DNA of 64,000 nt, taken from positions 1,054,001 through 1,118,000 of the forward strand of contig OZ250175.1 of NCBI GenBank assembly GCA_965238155.1. The letters are read 5' to 3'. This DNA is from BJGV01 sp964196335. Its GTDB lineage: Bacteria; Pseudomonadota; Gammaproteobacteria; Burkholderiales; Nitrosomonadaceae. Below the pieces are notes generated by a model that made no database searches, was not told where the DNA came from, and worked only from the letters and a program-made list of their open reading frames with translations. Shown piece by piece: positions 7,183 through 14,341 of this stretch. The translations under genes and the position numbers were made by a program. Within the stretch, counting starts at the first letter, position 1; every line of letters begins with the position of its first letter.

Positions 7183-7492
7183 ATATCGTAATAAGCCCTG
7201 TGTCTATGACGGCAGGCGCTTCGCCAGCATCGCGGAGAGCAGGCGTTATCACCAGTTGCAGTTGCTGTTACGGGCAGGGGAAATTACTAAGCTGGAGTTT
7301 CAGCCCCGCTTTGATCTGGCCATTTCACACGTAGTTGTTTGTAAATATTTTGCTGATTTTTCTTATATCGATGTAAAAACAGGAGAGACAGTGATTGAAG
7401 ATGTAAAAGGAATTCGCACTCCTGTTTATCGGCTCAAGAAAAAGTTAATGAAAGTAATTCATGGAATTGAGATCACGGAGATCATGGCGTGA
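7175..7492 (+). CDS. DUF1064 protein (predicted nuclease fold)
   Basis: The start at 7175 has AAGGAGAG directly upstream. MNKYRNKPCVYDGRRFASIAE and the following SRRYHQLQLLLRAGEI are typical of DUF1064, whose members have a PD-(D/E)xK-like endonuclease fold: E in the first helix, FADFSYID and VIEDVKGIRTPVYRLKKK supply the D and E-x-K residues. In phages these are thought to be Holliday-junction or Rap-like nucleases. It is in the recombination/Nin block, with a 4-base overlap to NinB. Confidence 0.8.
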   Translation: MNKYRNKPCVYDGRRFASIAESRRYHQLQLLLRAGEITKLEFQPRFDLAISHVVVCKYFADFSYIDVKTGETVIEDVKGIRTPVYRLKKKLMKVIHGIEITEIMA

Positions 7493-7890
7493 GCGATAAA
7501 AAGATATTTCACTTAGTGCACAAAGACGCAAGGAGGCTTGCCTCGGAATATTGTTTAAAAGCCCCTGAGGGCGAGATAGTGAGATTTTCCCGCCCCACCC
7601 GATCGTTGGAGCAGAACGCGAAGTTTCATGCGTTGTGCGGCGATTTAGCGTACTCAGGTTTGGAATGGGCAGGTAAGCCCCGCTCTGCTGCCCAGTGGAA
7701 AGTATTACTCGTCTCAGCCCATGCGGTAGTAACCAAAGAGGGTGCGGAGATCGTGCCGGGACTCGAAGGGGAATTTGTTAATTTAAGAGAGAGTACCGCA
7801 CTCATGAGCGTAAGCCGCGGAGCCAGTCTGATTGAGTACGTGCAGGCGTTTGTGGCAACGAATGAAGTTGTGGCAGAGGAATCTGTATGA
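7489..7890 (+). CDS. ninB: NinB-like recombination protein
   Basis: The product has the NinB signature: FSRPTRSLEQNAKFHALCGDL, followed by a basic AAQWKVLLVSAHA segment and the C-terminal VRGASLIEYVQAF-type helix. Lambda NinB (Orf) binds single-stranded DNA and SSB and assists RecA loading in phage recombination. It starts with GTG overlapping the DUF1064 stop (GTGA), and its own stop overlaps the next start (ATGA), so all three are one translational unit. Confidence 0.85.
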   Translation: MSDKKIFHLVHKDARRLASEYCLKAPEGEIVRFSRPTRSLEQNAKFHALCGDLAYSGLEWAGKPRSAAQWKVLLVSAHAVVTKEGAEIVPGLEGEFVNLRESTALMSVSRGASLIEYVQAFVATNEVVAEESV

Positions 7891-8510
7891 GCAGCATTAC
7901 CGAGTCGGCAAAAAACGAAGAGTGTCAGATACGGATTGAAGGTGTCTGTCTGGGACACGCTGAAACGGTCGTGTGGTGTCATGCCAACGGTTCGGCTGCG
8001 GGTAAAGGGTTCGGTGCGAAGTCGCATGACCTGCTGGGCGCATACGGATGTGCTGCGTGTCATGATATGTACGACCGGAGGAGGGTGGCTCCGTACTACT
8101 TAACTTATGATCTGATTAAACTGCGCTTTCATGAGGGGCATATGCGCTCACTGCTGATGCTGATTGAGAAGGGGGTTGGTTACATGAACGGCTTGACAAC
8201 TGAACTTTCAGGCGTTAGGGTACGTGTGCAGATACAAAAGTCTGCCGGAAGTAGCATTCCGTTGTTACCGGTGCCTGATACCGCACCTCCTTTGTTGCGG
8301 TTTTTTAATGTTTATGGCCAGGCATGCAGGGGAGCCTTCGGGTTCGCCGTTCCGGTAGACGGTAATGCTAAACCTGTTTGTCTGGTCACCCTGAGTTTAG
8401 TATCTCAGTTGGTCAGGTTTTTGAAACACTACCGGAGAACCGCCATGAGTGTTATTTCTTTTTCCCTTCGCAGCCAACTCAGTAAATTAAGCAAAGAACA
8501 ATTAACGTAG
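7887..8510 (+). CDS. YbcO-like (DUF1364) nuclease with extended frame
   Basis: Residues 1-95 match the DUF1364/YbcO family of small HNH-like nucleases: CQIRIEGVCLGH, then WCHANGSAAGKGFGAKSHD, YGCAACHDMYDRR and the closing FHEGHMRSLLMLIEKG. The conserved cysteines and histidines would bind zinc and the catalytic metal. Family members end soon after that motif, at roughly 95-105 residues. Here the frame stays open for another 110 codons through the C4-like RNA locus, and this tail has no family resemblance. Either the normal stop was lost or the long tail is a translated leader; the domain itself looks intact. Confidence 0.75.
   Translation: MSSITESAKNEECQIRIEGVCLGHAETVVWCHANGSAAGKGFGAKSHDLLGAYGCAACHDMYDRRRVAPYYLTYDLIKLRFHEGHMRSLLMLIEKGVGYMNGLTTELSGVRVRVQIQKSAGSSIPLLPVPDTAPPLLRFFNVYGQACRGAFGFAVPVDGNAKPVCLVTLSLVSQLVRFLKHYRRTAMSVISFSLRSQLSKLSKEQLT
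8221..8306 (+). ncRNA. C4-like antisense RNA, copy 2
   Basis: TTGACA (8193-8198) lies exactly 31 bases before GTGTGCAGAT (8224-8233), the same spacing as at the first locus, and TCTGCCGG follows again. The terminator is CCGCA paired with TGCGG and then T6 (8281-8306). TAGCATT (8252-8258) and TACCGG (8266-8271) are complementary to AATGCTA (8364-8370) and CCGGTA (8352-8357) downstream. The anti-target letters differ completely from copy 1 while the frame is kept, as expected if each RNA co-evolves with its own target. Family name from recollection of P1/P7 C4. Confidence 0.6.
8352..8370 (+). promoter_or_regulatory. Proposed target of C4-like RNA copy 2
   Basis: CCGGTA and AATGCTA, 6 bases apart, complement two blocks of the upstream small RNA. 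They lie in the leader before the small broken gene at 8445. A C-rich/GC hairpin (GAGCCTTCGGGTTCG) precedes them, like the CCTTCGGGG loop before the copy 1 target. Confidence 0.4.
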
Positions 8511-8654
8511 GTGGAATATTACGTCCGCCTGATCCGCTTTGATGAAGGGAACGAACCATATGCGACTTACTTAAGCCGGAGAAGGTTACTGACTATTATT
8601 TTAGATGTGTGTGCGAAGAAACAACACAGCAAGGAGGCTACATGGCTAATGTGA
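8445..8654 (+). pseudogene. Small C4-controlled gene broken by an in-frame TAG
   Basis: After a GGAG site an ATG at 8445 opens MSVISFSLRSQLSKLSKEQ, which stops at TAG (8508-8510). The same frame continues VEYYVRLIRFDEGNEPYATYLS and RRRLLTIILDVCAKK to a TGA at 8652-8654, so removing one amber codon would give a 69-residue helical protein. CAG to TAG is the simplest cause. A further ATG at 8643 with an AGGAGG site begins only a 15-codon frame, probably the stump of a deleted gene. Family unknown. Confidence 0.5.
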
Positions 8655-8733
8655 AAGAGAATGTGCTAGCAAGATGCAACAGGTGTTAAATAGTTAAATT
8701 ATGGTGAGGATCCCTCAATTATGGGGGTCGAAA

Positions 8734-8940
8734 GTGGGTTAGATAGTGAGACTGGACGTGGATTAGATAGTGAGGTTGGTGGTGGGTTAAGTGGTGAGGT
8801 TAGTGTGGGTTACATAATGAGGGTAACCCCGGCTCAACGCTCCAAGCGATAACTCCAAGGCAACACTCCGAAGGCTAACCCCGGGATCAGCACTCCGAGA
8901 CTAACCCCAATAGTTACTCCGGGGGCAACCTCACCATTCG
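8734..8940. repeat. Two arrays of degenerate short repeats
   Basis: From 8734 to about 8827 there are four head-to-tail units of 23-24 bases with the core GTGGGTTAnnTnnTGAG. From about 8828 to 8932 a second array holds five units around CACTCCGAnGnCTAACCCC. The GGGTTA of the first array is the reverse complement of the TAACCC of the second, so the whole could fold back on itself. Nothing codes here. Iteron-like repeats next to the replication and Nin genes could be an origin or a packaging or regulator site; this is inference. Confidence 0.5.
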
Positions 8941-9480
8941 TTACAAGTCGTGGGACAGAAATGAGACCGCAGGGCTTGTAAGCGTATTACTCGCTACTGT
9001 GGGAAAGGTTCTGAGCGAGGCACGACCCGAATGGTCAGCGTGTGAACCGGGGGTAATTGTCTGTAATTCATGGAAGCTTGTCTTCATTGATTAGCGTAAT
9101 CCATGTTTACATTTACTCTACCGACCAACCTTATTGCCGTTAGACAATTGTGGCAGAAGAGGACGTAATGAAACCGACACGTCTGTAAGACAAGACCACT
9201 TCATTACGTAAAAAAAAGGGGTTCCACTGGTTCTTTTTTTAAGAGACGCCAGGGGGGAACCCTTTCCTTCCACTTCTATAACTTCACTACGTTTCGTTAT
9301 AAAGTGGGTATATGTTCTTACTTCCTCTTTTTGACGCGAAGAGAAGAACATTGAGTTGCTTTGGTTTTGACTTTGAACTTGATTTAGATTCTGGTTGTAA
9401 TATTGTCTGAAGGAAATGAAAAATAGATTTTTTGAACGCGAAAATTTTTTCATTGCCGATCAGGAAATGGTTGGTGAAAC
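8941..9480. other. Non-coding stretch with several inverted repeats
   Basis: No convincing gene. A 111-codon open frame on the minus strand (9118-9453) has low-complexity composition and no ribosome site. Visible structure includes CGTAATGAA (about 9165-9173) with TTCATTACG (about 9201-9209), AAAGGGGTTCC with GGAACCCTTT (about 9216-9265), and TATAAC/GTTATA near 9275-9300. The series of hairpins between the Nin-type genes and the late regulator may contain terminators and the promoter region for late control. Confidence 0.4.
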
Positions 9481-9534
9481 AAACCACTATATATAGTATA
9501 CTGTAGCCGTGAACACATGTTTATATAGTGGTTT
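9481..9534. promoter_or_regulatory. 13-base inverted repeat before the Q-like gene
   Basis: AAACCACTATATA (9481-9493) is repeated as its exact reverse complement TATATAGTGGTTT (9522-9534), ending one base before the ATG of the Q-like gene. Between them lies an AT-rich sequence with TATAGTATACTGT that could be a -10 region. The repeat either forms a hairpin that hides the start codon, which lacks a ribosome site, or is a dimer-binding operator. Confidence 0.55.
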
Positions 9535-9879
9535 ATGAATGAAGCCGTTCTGGTCAGCCGGTTACTCAGATGGGCACGCTGGAAGATGGCAAGCGGGGTG
9601 GCACTGGGATATCCGGGGCAGGTAAGCTTTTTACGGTTAGCACCTCCGACCGCCACTTATTTTCGTGATCCCCGGATTGATGAAGAGTGCATGGAAACTG
9701 ACAAAGCATACCAGTCTCTGCCGGAATTACACATGAGCGTGCTGCGGGTGGAGTATTTGTCATGTGTTAACAAGGATCGGACGAAGGCACAGTTATTCGG
9801 GCGTTCACGCAGAGGCTACTTTAAATGTTTGCAGGAAGCGTATCACAAAATGGAATTTATTCTCTCTGATTTACAATAG
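9535..9879 (+). CDS. Antiterminator Q-like late regulator
   Basis: The 114-residue product resembles small phage Q/RinA-type proteins: LRWARWKMASGVALGYPGQ near the N-terminus, then a spacer ending DKAYQSLPELHMSVLRVEYL and a sigma-region-4-like HTH (TKAQLFGRSRRGYFKCLQEAYHKME). Such proteins switch on late genes. The location immediately before the lipoprotein and terminase genes fits. There is no ribosome site: the ATG abuts the 13-base inverted repeat, so translation may be leaderless or structure-controlled. Confidence 0.65.
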   Translation: MNEAVLVSRLLRWARWKMASGVALGYPGQVSFLRLAPPTATYFRDPRIDEECMETDKAYQSLPELHMSVLRVEYLSCVNKDRTKAQLFGRSRRGYFKCLQEAYHKMEFILSDLQ

Positions 9880-9951
9880 CAATTTGCATAATCAGGTATA
9901 TAATTTCCATTTTTTAGATGGAACAGAAGTAATAAAAAGGAGAAAATTAAG

Positions 9952-10410
9952 ATGTTTAAAACAATCACTTTGTTTACTTTTGTCGTACTGTTGTTTTCCG
10001 GCTGCGCTTCGGTGTCTATGGAGGGCACAAAAAAATCAGCCATGATAAAAAAGTTTAGCCCTGCATCAGATGGTAAGGCTGGGTTATATATTTACCGATC
10101 CGGATATTTTGGAGCAGCATTAAAAAAAGATATTTGGGTTGATGGAAAGTGTATTGGTGAATCTGCGCCTAATGTATTTTTTTACGAAGAGGTGTCGGGT
10201 GGCGTAGAGCACAAGGTTTCAACAGAATCAGAATTTTCACCAAATGCCCTGATTTTCAAAACAGATAGCGGTCATAATTACTTCATTCGACAATATATAA
10301 AATTGGGTGTGGTTGTTGGTGGCGCTAATCTTGAACTTGTAGATGAAGAAGAAGGTAAAAGTAAAGTTGCTAAGTTGGGTCTGGCTAAAAAAGGAAATTG
10401 CAGTAAGTAG
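9952..10410 (+). CDS. DUF2846-type lipoprotein (prophage moron)
   Basis: A signal peptide with lipobox FSGC (Cys18) is followed by a DUF2846-like domain: KAGLYIYRSGYFGAALKKDIWVDGKCIGESAPNVFF, here given as its parts GLYIYRSGYFG, DIWVDGKCIGE and FFYEEVSGG, then a Gly-rich VVVGGANLELV end. The ribosome site AAAAGGAGAAAATTAAG is strong. The gene sits between the late regulator and terminase, has lower GC than its neighbours and is followed by hairpins, the pattern of a moron expressed in the lysogen. It may alter the cell envelope or block superinfection; not shown by sequence. Confidence 0.7.
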   Translation: MFKTITLFTFVVLLFSGCASVSMEGTKKSAMIKKFSPASDGKAGLYIYRSGYFGAALKKDIWVDGKCIGESAPNVFFYEEVSGGVEHKVSTESEFSPNALIFKTDSGHNYFIRQYIKLGVVVGGANLELVDEEEGKSKVAKLGLAKKGNCSK

Positions 10411-10543
10411 AAAATCAAGCGTTATAGCGAATTCTCATTTTTCGTGTTTTTTTGAAAAAACACTTGATTAAGGTTCCCAAATGGTGTAAGTTTCAGCTAT
10501 AGTAGTTATATCTACGAAGAAATCAAACGAAGCTCCCAATCCG

Positions 10544-10567
10544 AACCCGCCCCGTGCGGGTTTTTTT
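10544..10567 (+). terminator. Strong rho-independent terminator
   Basis: AACCCGC (10544-10550) pairs with GCGGGTT (10556-10562) around CCCGT and runs into T7. The first ATG of the following methyltransferase frame lies directly at the end of the T run, which shows that this is not a natural gene start. A second hairpin, GTGTTTTTT/AAAAAACAC, lies at about 10444-10463. Confidence 0.7.
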
Positions 10568-11107
10568 ATGGGCAAATGGCGTGAAGCATGGGCGTTGTTT
10601 CCCGGGAATGTTGCCTACATCTGGCATGCAGGAGTTAAATCCCATGTCGTGTTCGACAGCATAATTTCCTGCGGATTCAGCATCCGCGCGCAAATCATCT
10701 GGGTGAAGAATCATTTTGCTATTGGACGTGGTGATTATCACATGCAGCATGAGCCGCTGATTTATGCAGTCAGAGATCAGACAAACGGCTGCTATGTCGG
10801 AGGCCGCAGGCAAACATCAATCTGGCACATCAACAAGCCTCAAAAATCAGAAACAGGGCATTCAACGCAGAAACCCGTAGAATGTATGAAATGGCCTATT
10901 GAAAACAACTCAAATGCAGGACAAGCGGTTTATGATCCGTTTATCGGATCAGGCACTACGCTCATTGCGGGCGAGATGACGGGTCGTCATGTGCTTGGGA
11001 TCGAGCTTAATCCACCCTATGTCGACATTTGCGTAAAAAGGTGGCAGGACTTCACAGGCAAGATCGCTACGCTTGAGGCTACCGGAGAAGAATTTGGAAA
11101 AAAATAA
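10568..11107 (+). pseudogene. 5'-truncated DNA methyltransferase
   Basis: The frame contains the second half of an N4/N6 amino-methyltransferase of the phage ParB-associated type: WREAWALFPGNVAYIWHAG, QIIWVKNHFAIGRGDYHMQH, HSTQKPVECM and the AdoMet-binding motif DPFIGSGTTLIAGE (about residues 124-137). The catalytic DPPY motif, which should precede the WREA segment, is missing. The frame begins inside the T run of a terminator with no ribosome site, so the 5' half was replaced, perhaps by the insertion that brought in the lipoprotein. Without motif IV it cannot methylate. An intact-length product is excluded by the upstream sequence. Confidence 0.7.
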
Positions 11108-11498
11108 AAAAATTACAAAAAAGAAAGTCCCGTCTAAGATGGGACGACCGCCTGTTCCTTTTGATGATGAGAAATTTGAGCTGCTGAAAGGTATGATTTG
11201 TGCGTACAGCACGCAGGAAGAAATTGCGAATATGCTGAAAATGTCGGTAGATACTCTTGACAGAAATGTTAAGAAAAGAGGCACGACTTTTGCGGAACTT
11301 TTTGCAGAAAAAAGAGCAGTTACCAATACAAAAGTCAGAAAAGCGATGCTGGAGAAGGCTGTATCCGGCGATACAAGCATGCTGATCTGGTGGTCAAAAA
11401 ACCACTTAGGCATGACCGACAAACAGGAGGTTGCGCAAACCCTTCACGGCAACGTTGTGGTAGCGGTGTACCAGTTGCCGGACAATGGACGGGGCTAA
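11094..11498 (+). CDS. Terminase small subunit
   Basis: Helical DNA-binding protein with GRPPVPFDDEKFELLKGM, an HTH (TQEEIANMLKMSVDTLDRNV) and the stretch LIWWSKNHLGMTDKQEV typical of small terminase subunits that precede TerL. I prefer the TTG at 11094, which has GGAGAA 7 bases upstream and overlaps the methyltransferase end by 14 bases; an ATG at 11139 (MGRPPVP) is the alternative. The gene recognises the packaging site and feeds the large subunit; its 3' end overlaps the TerL start by 14 bases. Confidence 0.75.
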   Translation: MEKNKKITKKKVPSKMGRPPVPFDDEKFELLKGMICAYSTQEEIANMLKMSVDTLDRNVKKRGTTFAELFAEKRAVTNTKVRKAMLEKAVSGDTSMLIWWSKNHLGMTDKQEVAQTLHGNVVVAVYQLPDNGRG

Positions 11499-12861
11499 AA
11501 ACCGTCCGCAGCCGGGTCCGCAGGAGCAGTTTTCAGCATCCTCTGCTGACATTGCCATTTACGGCGGGGCAGCCGGAGGAGGCAAGACGTGGGCGCTTCT
11601 GATGGAGCCGTTGCGTCATATTAATAATTCAGATTTCGGTGCTGTGTTTTTTCGAAGAACCACGGTGCAGGTCAGAAACGAGGGCGGGCTGTGGGATGAG
11701 AGCATGGGGTTGTATCCGGGCATCGGCGGCAGTCCCAAAGAGCATACGCTGGAATGGAATTTTCCCTCTGGTGCGACTATTTCTTTCGCACACTTAGAGC
11801 ATGACAAGACGGTGCTGGACTGGCAGGGCTCACAAATCGCGTTAATTTGTTGGGATGAACTTTGTCATTTCAGTGAAAAACAATTTTGGTACATGGTTAG
11901 TCGAAATCGTTCCATGTGTGGTGTACGACCCTGCATCCGTGCGACATGTAACCCGAATGCAGATAGTTGGGTAGCTGAATTTATTACCTGGTGGATTGAC
12001 CAGTCGACCGGACTGGCGATTCCTGAGCGTTCAGGAAAGATAAGATGGTTCGTGCGGGTGGGCGATACTATACGATGGGCGGACCAGAAAAAAGAACTGG
12101 TCCGTTACACGATGAGGAATGAGGCTGGAAAGGAGGTTCCTGTCCCGCCGAAGTCAGTAACATTCATTTCCGCCGGACTCACTGATAATCAGATTTTAAT
12201 GCAGGCAAATCCTGAATACATGACGGGTTTGTTAGCACTGCCGACTGTGGAACGTGAACGTTTACTTTATGGCAACTGGAAGATACGACCGGCAGCAGGA
12301 TTATATTTTCAGCGATCGTGGTGTGAGGTGGTCGAAGCTGCACCTTCGGGTATGCGCATGGTACGGGGCTGGGATTTAGCCGCTACTCTGAAAACTGAAA
12401 CGAATGACCCGGACTGGACTACCGGCACACTAATCGGAAAAGATACCAGTGGGATTTTTTACATACTTGATCACGTGTACGACCGGACATCACCCGCCGG
12501 AGTGGAGCGGATGATTACGAATACGGCGATTGCAGACGGCCACAACATTACTATATCCGTTCCGCAGGACCCGGGACAGGCGGGCAAAGGTCAGGCGGCT
12601 AATTTCGTAAAAATGTTAGCGGGATTTTCAATAAGAACTTCTCCTGAGACAGGAGATAAGATTACGCGTTTTTCTGCGTTCTCGGCACAAGCTGAAGCGG
12701 GCAATGTAAAAGTAGTTCGCGGAGACTGGAACGCACGCTGGTTTACTGAGCTGGAAGGCTTTCCCGAAGGCGCGCATGATGATGATGCGGACAGTACGTC
12801 CCGTGCGTTTAATCAATTAGTACAAGGCAGCAGGCAGGCTGTATTCGGCAAACAAGGATAA
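11485..12861 (+). CDS. terL: Terminase large subunit (packaging ATPase/nuclease)
   Basis: The N-terminal ATPase has Walker A GGAAGGGKT (residues 27-35) and Walker B ALICWDE near residue 120, followed by RATCNPNADSWV, a coupling motif of this family. The C-terminal RNase H-like nuclease shows VRGWDLAAT, the DPGQAGKG stretch and HDDDADS, which supply the three acidic residues. The protein (458 residues) translocates and cleaves concatemeric DNA at the portal. It is the first of the head operon and is followed after no gap by the portal gene. Confidence 0.93.
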   Translation: MDGAKNRPQPGPQEQFSASSADIAIYGGAAGGGKTWALLMEPLRHINNSDFGAVFFRRTTVQVRNEGGLWDESMGLYPGIGGSPKEHTLEWNFPSGATISFAHLEHDKTVLDWQGSQIALICWDELCHFSEKQFWYMVSRNRSMCGVRPCIRATCNPNADSWVAEFITWWIDQSTGLAIPERSGKIRWFVRVGDTIRWADQKKELVRYTMRNEAGKEVPVPPKSVTFISAGLTDNQILMQANPEYMTGLLALPTVERERLLYGNWKIRPAAGLYFQRSWCEVVEAAPSGMRMVRGWDLAATLKTETNDPDWTTGTLIGKDTSGIFYILDHVYDRTSPAGVERMITNTAIADGHNITISVPQDPGQAGKGQAANFVKMLAGFSIRTSPETGDKITRFSAFSAQAEAGNVKVVRGDWNARWFTELEGFPEGAHDDDADSTSRAFNQLVQGSRQAVFGKQG

Positions 12862-14313
12862 ATGATGGAAGAAACACCGGACACTACTTCATCCGATTAT
12901 GATTCGATGCAGAGCTTCTGGCGTATGACCGATGCGATTATGGGCGGTGCCGGGTCGATGCGGGCGATCAAAAGCTATCTGCCACGTTTCCCCGACGAAC
13001 CGGAACAACGATACGAATTTCGTAGACGGAACGCAAAATTTACCAACATTTACCGGGACATTGTTGAAAACCTGGCACAACGACCTTTTGCAAAACAGCT
13101 AACCATTTCTGATGAAAATATCTCAGATGAGATGATGCAGTTTGCAAAAGATGTGGACGGGAGGGGTAATCATCTTCATGTCTTCGCAGGAGAGGTGTTC
13201 TTTGCAGGAATTAATTCAGCCATCGACTGGATTATGGTTGATTATTCAAAAGAAATTTCAGACAACGCAACGCGTGAACAGGAGCGAAAGACGGGCGCAC
13301 GTCCGTACTGGGTGAGATATCCTGCGCAGAATGTGCTGGCTGCTTACACAGACATGATCAACGGCGCAGAAGAATTTGTCCATGTCCGGTTACACGAATT
13401 CGTTACTGACCGGGCGGGTTTTTCTGAACAAAGTATCGAGCGGGTACGGGTTTTGAACCGCGAAAAACAAGATGACGGCACGTATGCCCCGGCAACTTTT
13501 GAGGTGTATCAAAAATCAGAGGATAGTGGAAAAATAAAAGAATGGATATCGGTTGAAGGCCCTTCTCCGGTGAGCATCGGCATTATTCCGATCGTACCTT
13601 TTATCACCGGGCGCAGGTTGGGAAATTCATGGCGGCTGCATCCGCCGATGCGGGATGCTGCGGAACTGCAGATTGAGCTTTATCAGCAGGAGAGCGGGCT
13701 GAAGCATATCAAAGAGCTGACCGCTTTTCCGATGCTGGCAGGCAACGGAGTGCAACCTGCAACAGGAGCTGACGGTATCCCGGTTGCCGTGCCGGTTGGC
13801 CCGCATTCAGTGTTGTACGCACCGCCGGGAGACAACGGTTCCGGCTCATGGTCATTCATTGAGCCCGGTGCTCAGTCGCTTAAATTTTTAGCAGACGATA
13901 TTAAAGAGACAGCACGGGAGCTGAGAGAGCTGGGACGGCAGCCGTTAACTGCTCAGTCGGGTAACCTGACTGTGGTTACCACAGCTTTTGCGGCGCAGAA
14001 AGGCAATGCTGCGATACAGGCGTGGGCGTTAAATCTTAAAGACAGTCTGGAGCGGGCGTTTGCCTTCACCGCTCTCTGGCTACGACTTGATGATCAGGTT
14101 GTCGTTAATGTAGATACTGATTTCGATCTGGGTTTTGGTGATGACGACAGTTTCGGTCATGTCCTCTCGATTGGTACGGGAGAAACGCCGTTAATCAGTC
14201 GTGAAGCAGTGCTACATGAAGCGAAACGCAGAAATATTTTAGACCGGGACTACGACGGTGACGCCGATCTCGATAAACTTATGTCTGAAGACGGAGAAGA
14301 ATCCGGTGAATGA
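12862..14313 (+). CDS. DUF4055 portal protein
   Basis: The 483-residue protein matches the DUF4055 portal group: FRRRNAKFTNIYRDIVENLAQ and RPFAK near the N-terminus, ARPYWVRYPAQNVL, a middle IPIVPFITGRR, and the helical stretch PPMRDAAELQIELYQQESGL, with an acidic C-terminus. Portals form the twelve-fold ring through which TerL pumps DNA. ATG immediately follows the TerL stop. The scaffold and coat genes come next, confirming the head module. Confidence 0.88.
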   Translation: MMEETPDTTSSDYDSMQSFWRMTDAIMGGAGSMRAIKSYLPRFPDEPEQRYEFRRRNAKFTNIYRDIVENLAQRPFAKQLTISDENISDEMMQFAKDVDGRGNHLHVFAGEVFFAGINSAIDWIMVDYSKEISDNATREQERKTGARPYWVRYPAQNVLAAYTDMINGAEEFVHVRLHEFVTDRAGFSEQSIERVRVLNREKQDDGTYAPATFEVYQKSEDSGKIKEWISVEGPSPVSIGIIPIVPFITGRRLGNSWRLHPPMRDAAELQIELYQQESGLKHIKELTAFPMLAGNGVQPATGADGIPVAVPVGPHSVLYAPPGDNGSGSWSFIEPGAQSLKFLADDIKETARELRELGRQPLTAQSGNLTVVTTAFAAQKGNAAIQAWALNLKDSLERAFAFTALWLRLDDQVVVNVDTDFDLGFGDDDSFGHVLSIGTGETPLISREAVLHEAKRRNILDRDYDGDADLDKLMSEDGEESGE

Positions 14314-14341
14314 TTAATAATTTAGAAAAGGTAAAATTAAA

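Noticed and set aside
9118..9453. A 111-codon minus-strand open frame
   Set aside because: Low-complexity N/Q/S-rich beginning, no ribosome site, and it runs through several hairpins.
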